DNA from: Acidaminococcaceae bacterium
Lineage (GTDB): Bacteria; Bacillota; Negativicutes; Acidaminococcales; Acidaminococcaceae
Assembly (NCBI GenBank): GCA_024405585.1
Contig: JAKSOM010000072.1
Span: forward strand, 1-5,404
Length of the DNA: 5,404 nucleotides
Direction: 5' to 3'
Below the pieces are notes generated by a model. The model made no database searches, was not told where the DNA came from, and was given only the letters and a program-made list of their open reading frames with translations. A program made the translations under genes and the position numbers. Below are positions 5,080-5,404 of the stretch, piece after piece (the stretch's first letter is position 1; each line of letters opens with the position of its first letter).

Positions 5080-5404
5080 TTATACTGTTCTTCTCACCGC
5101 CGCCGCCATCTTCCTGACCTCGGTCATCAGATGGGCGAACTCCGCCAGATTCAGGGCCTGCTGCCCGTCACTCAGGGCCCGCTCCTTGTCCGGGTGCACT
5201 TCCACCATAATCCCGTCCGCTCCGGCGGCTATGGCCGCCTTCGCCATGGGCTCCACCAACCAATCAACTCCTGTACCATGGCTGGGGTCCACAAGCACCG
5301 GCAAATGGCTCAATTTTTTCACCGCCGCCACGGCCGCCAACTGCACCGTGTTCCGGGCGAAGGGGTCCCCAGCCCTGACCCCCCGCTCCCCGCCGCCAAC
5401 ATGC
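5080..5404 (-). CDS. aroF: DAHP synthase (3-deoxy-7-phosphoheptulonate synthase), type I-beta, C-terminal part
   Basis: This is the last 107 residues of the enzyme that condenses PEP with erythrose-4-phosphate, the first committed step of the shikimate pathway. The 5' part lies outside the window. Visible motifs are ERG-x-R (fragment residues 6-10), ARNT (16-19), SHLPVLVDPSHGTG (32-45), a GADGIMVEVHP block (61-71) and ALSDG (76-80). By family knowledge, H42, E68 and D79 of the fragment match the metal ligands of the Thermotoga-type enzyme. The protein ends soon after the barrel, so no C-terminal chorismate mutase fusion is present; an N-terminal regulatory domain cannot be judged. The stop TAA is 1 nt before the aroB ATG. 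The first ~20 residues fit the family poorly (for example GGGERG where I/LCERG is usual), which may be an edge-of-sequence error. The symbol varies between genomes (aroF, aroG, aroA(G)). Confidence 0.93.
   Translation of the reverse strand, partial: HVGGGERGVRAGDPFARNTVQLAAVAAVKKLSHLPVLVDPSHGTGVDWLVEPMAKAAIAAGADGIMVEVHPDKERALSDGQQALNLAEFAHLMTEVRKMAAAVRRTV

Noticed and set aside
5083..5346. Short stand-alone gene of 88 codons starting at GTG 5346
   Set aside because: The frame continues upstream to the window edge with family residues (ERG, RNT), so this is an internal valine of a partial aroF.

Overview
The window is almost entirely one minus-strand operon for the common aromatic (shikimate) pathway. 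Read in the direction of transcription, from high to low coordinates, the order is aroF (DAHP synthase, 3' end only), aroB, aroA, aroC, aroE, aroK, aroQ. These are steps 1, 2, 6, 7, 4, 5 and 3, so every reaction from erythrose-4-phosphate plus PEP to chorismate is represented. Junctions are extremely tight: 1-nt gaps at aroF/aroB and aroB/aroA, an 8-nt overlap at aroA/aroC, and 4-nt ATGA or GTGA overlaps at aroC/aroE, aroE/aroK and aroK/aroQ.

The protein types (type I-beta DAHP synthase with the DPSHGTG signature, clostridial-style AroA and AroC, type II dehydroquinase), the strong GGAGG-like ribosome binding sites and the moderately high GC content suggest an anaerobic member of the Firmicutes (Clostridia or Negativicutes). 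This placement is an inference from motifs; no marker gene is present.

Layout: 1-57 is non-coding and holds an imperfect hairpin with flanking T runs. 58-141 is a perfect-period 7-bp tandem array of 12 units that runs into the last codons of aroQ and contains its stop codon. 130-5404 is the operon. The operon promoter and the 5' part of aroF lie beyond position 5404. No terminator for the minus-strand transcript is visible before position 1.

No novel multi-gene system was found; the pathway is textbook. The points of interest are the complete compact gene order, the heptamer array at the 3' end of aroQ, an EPSP synthase with Ala at the position matching E. coli Gly96 (a position linked to glyphosate tolerance), shortened AroA, AroE and AroC, altered chorismate synthase signatures, and a suspicious G-rich stretch in aroF at the window edge.
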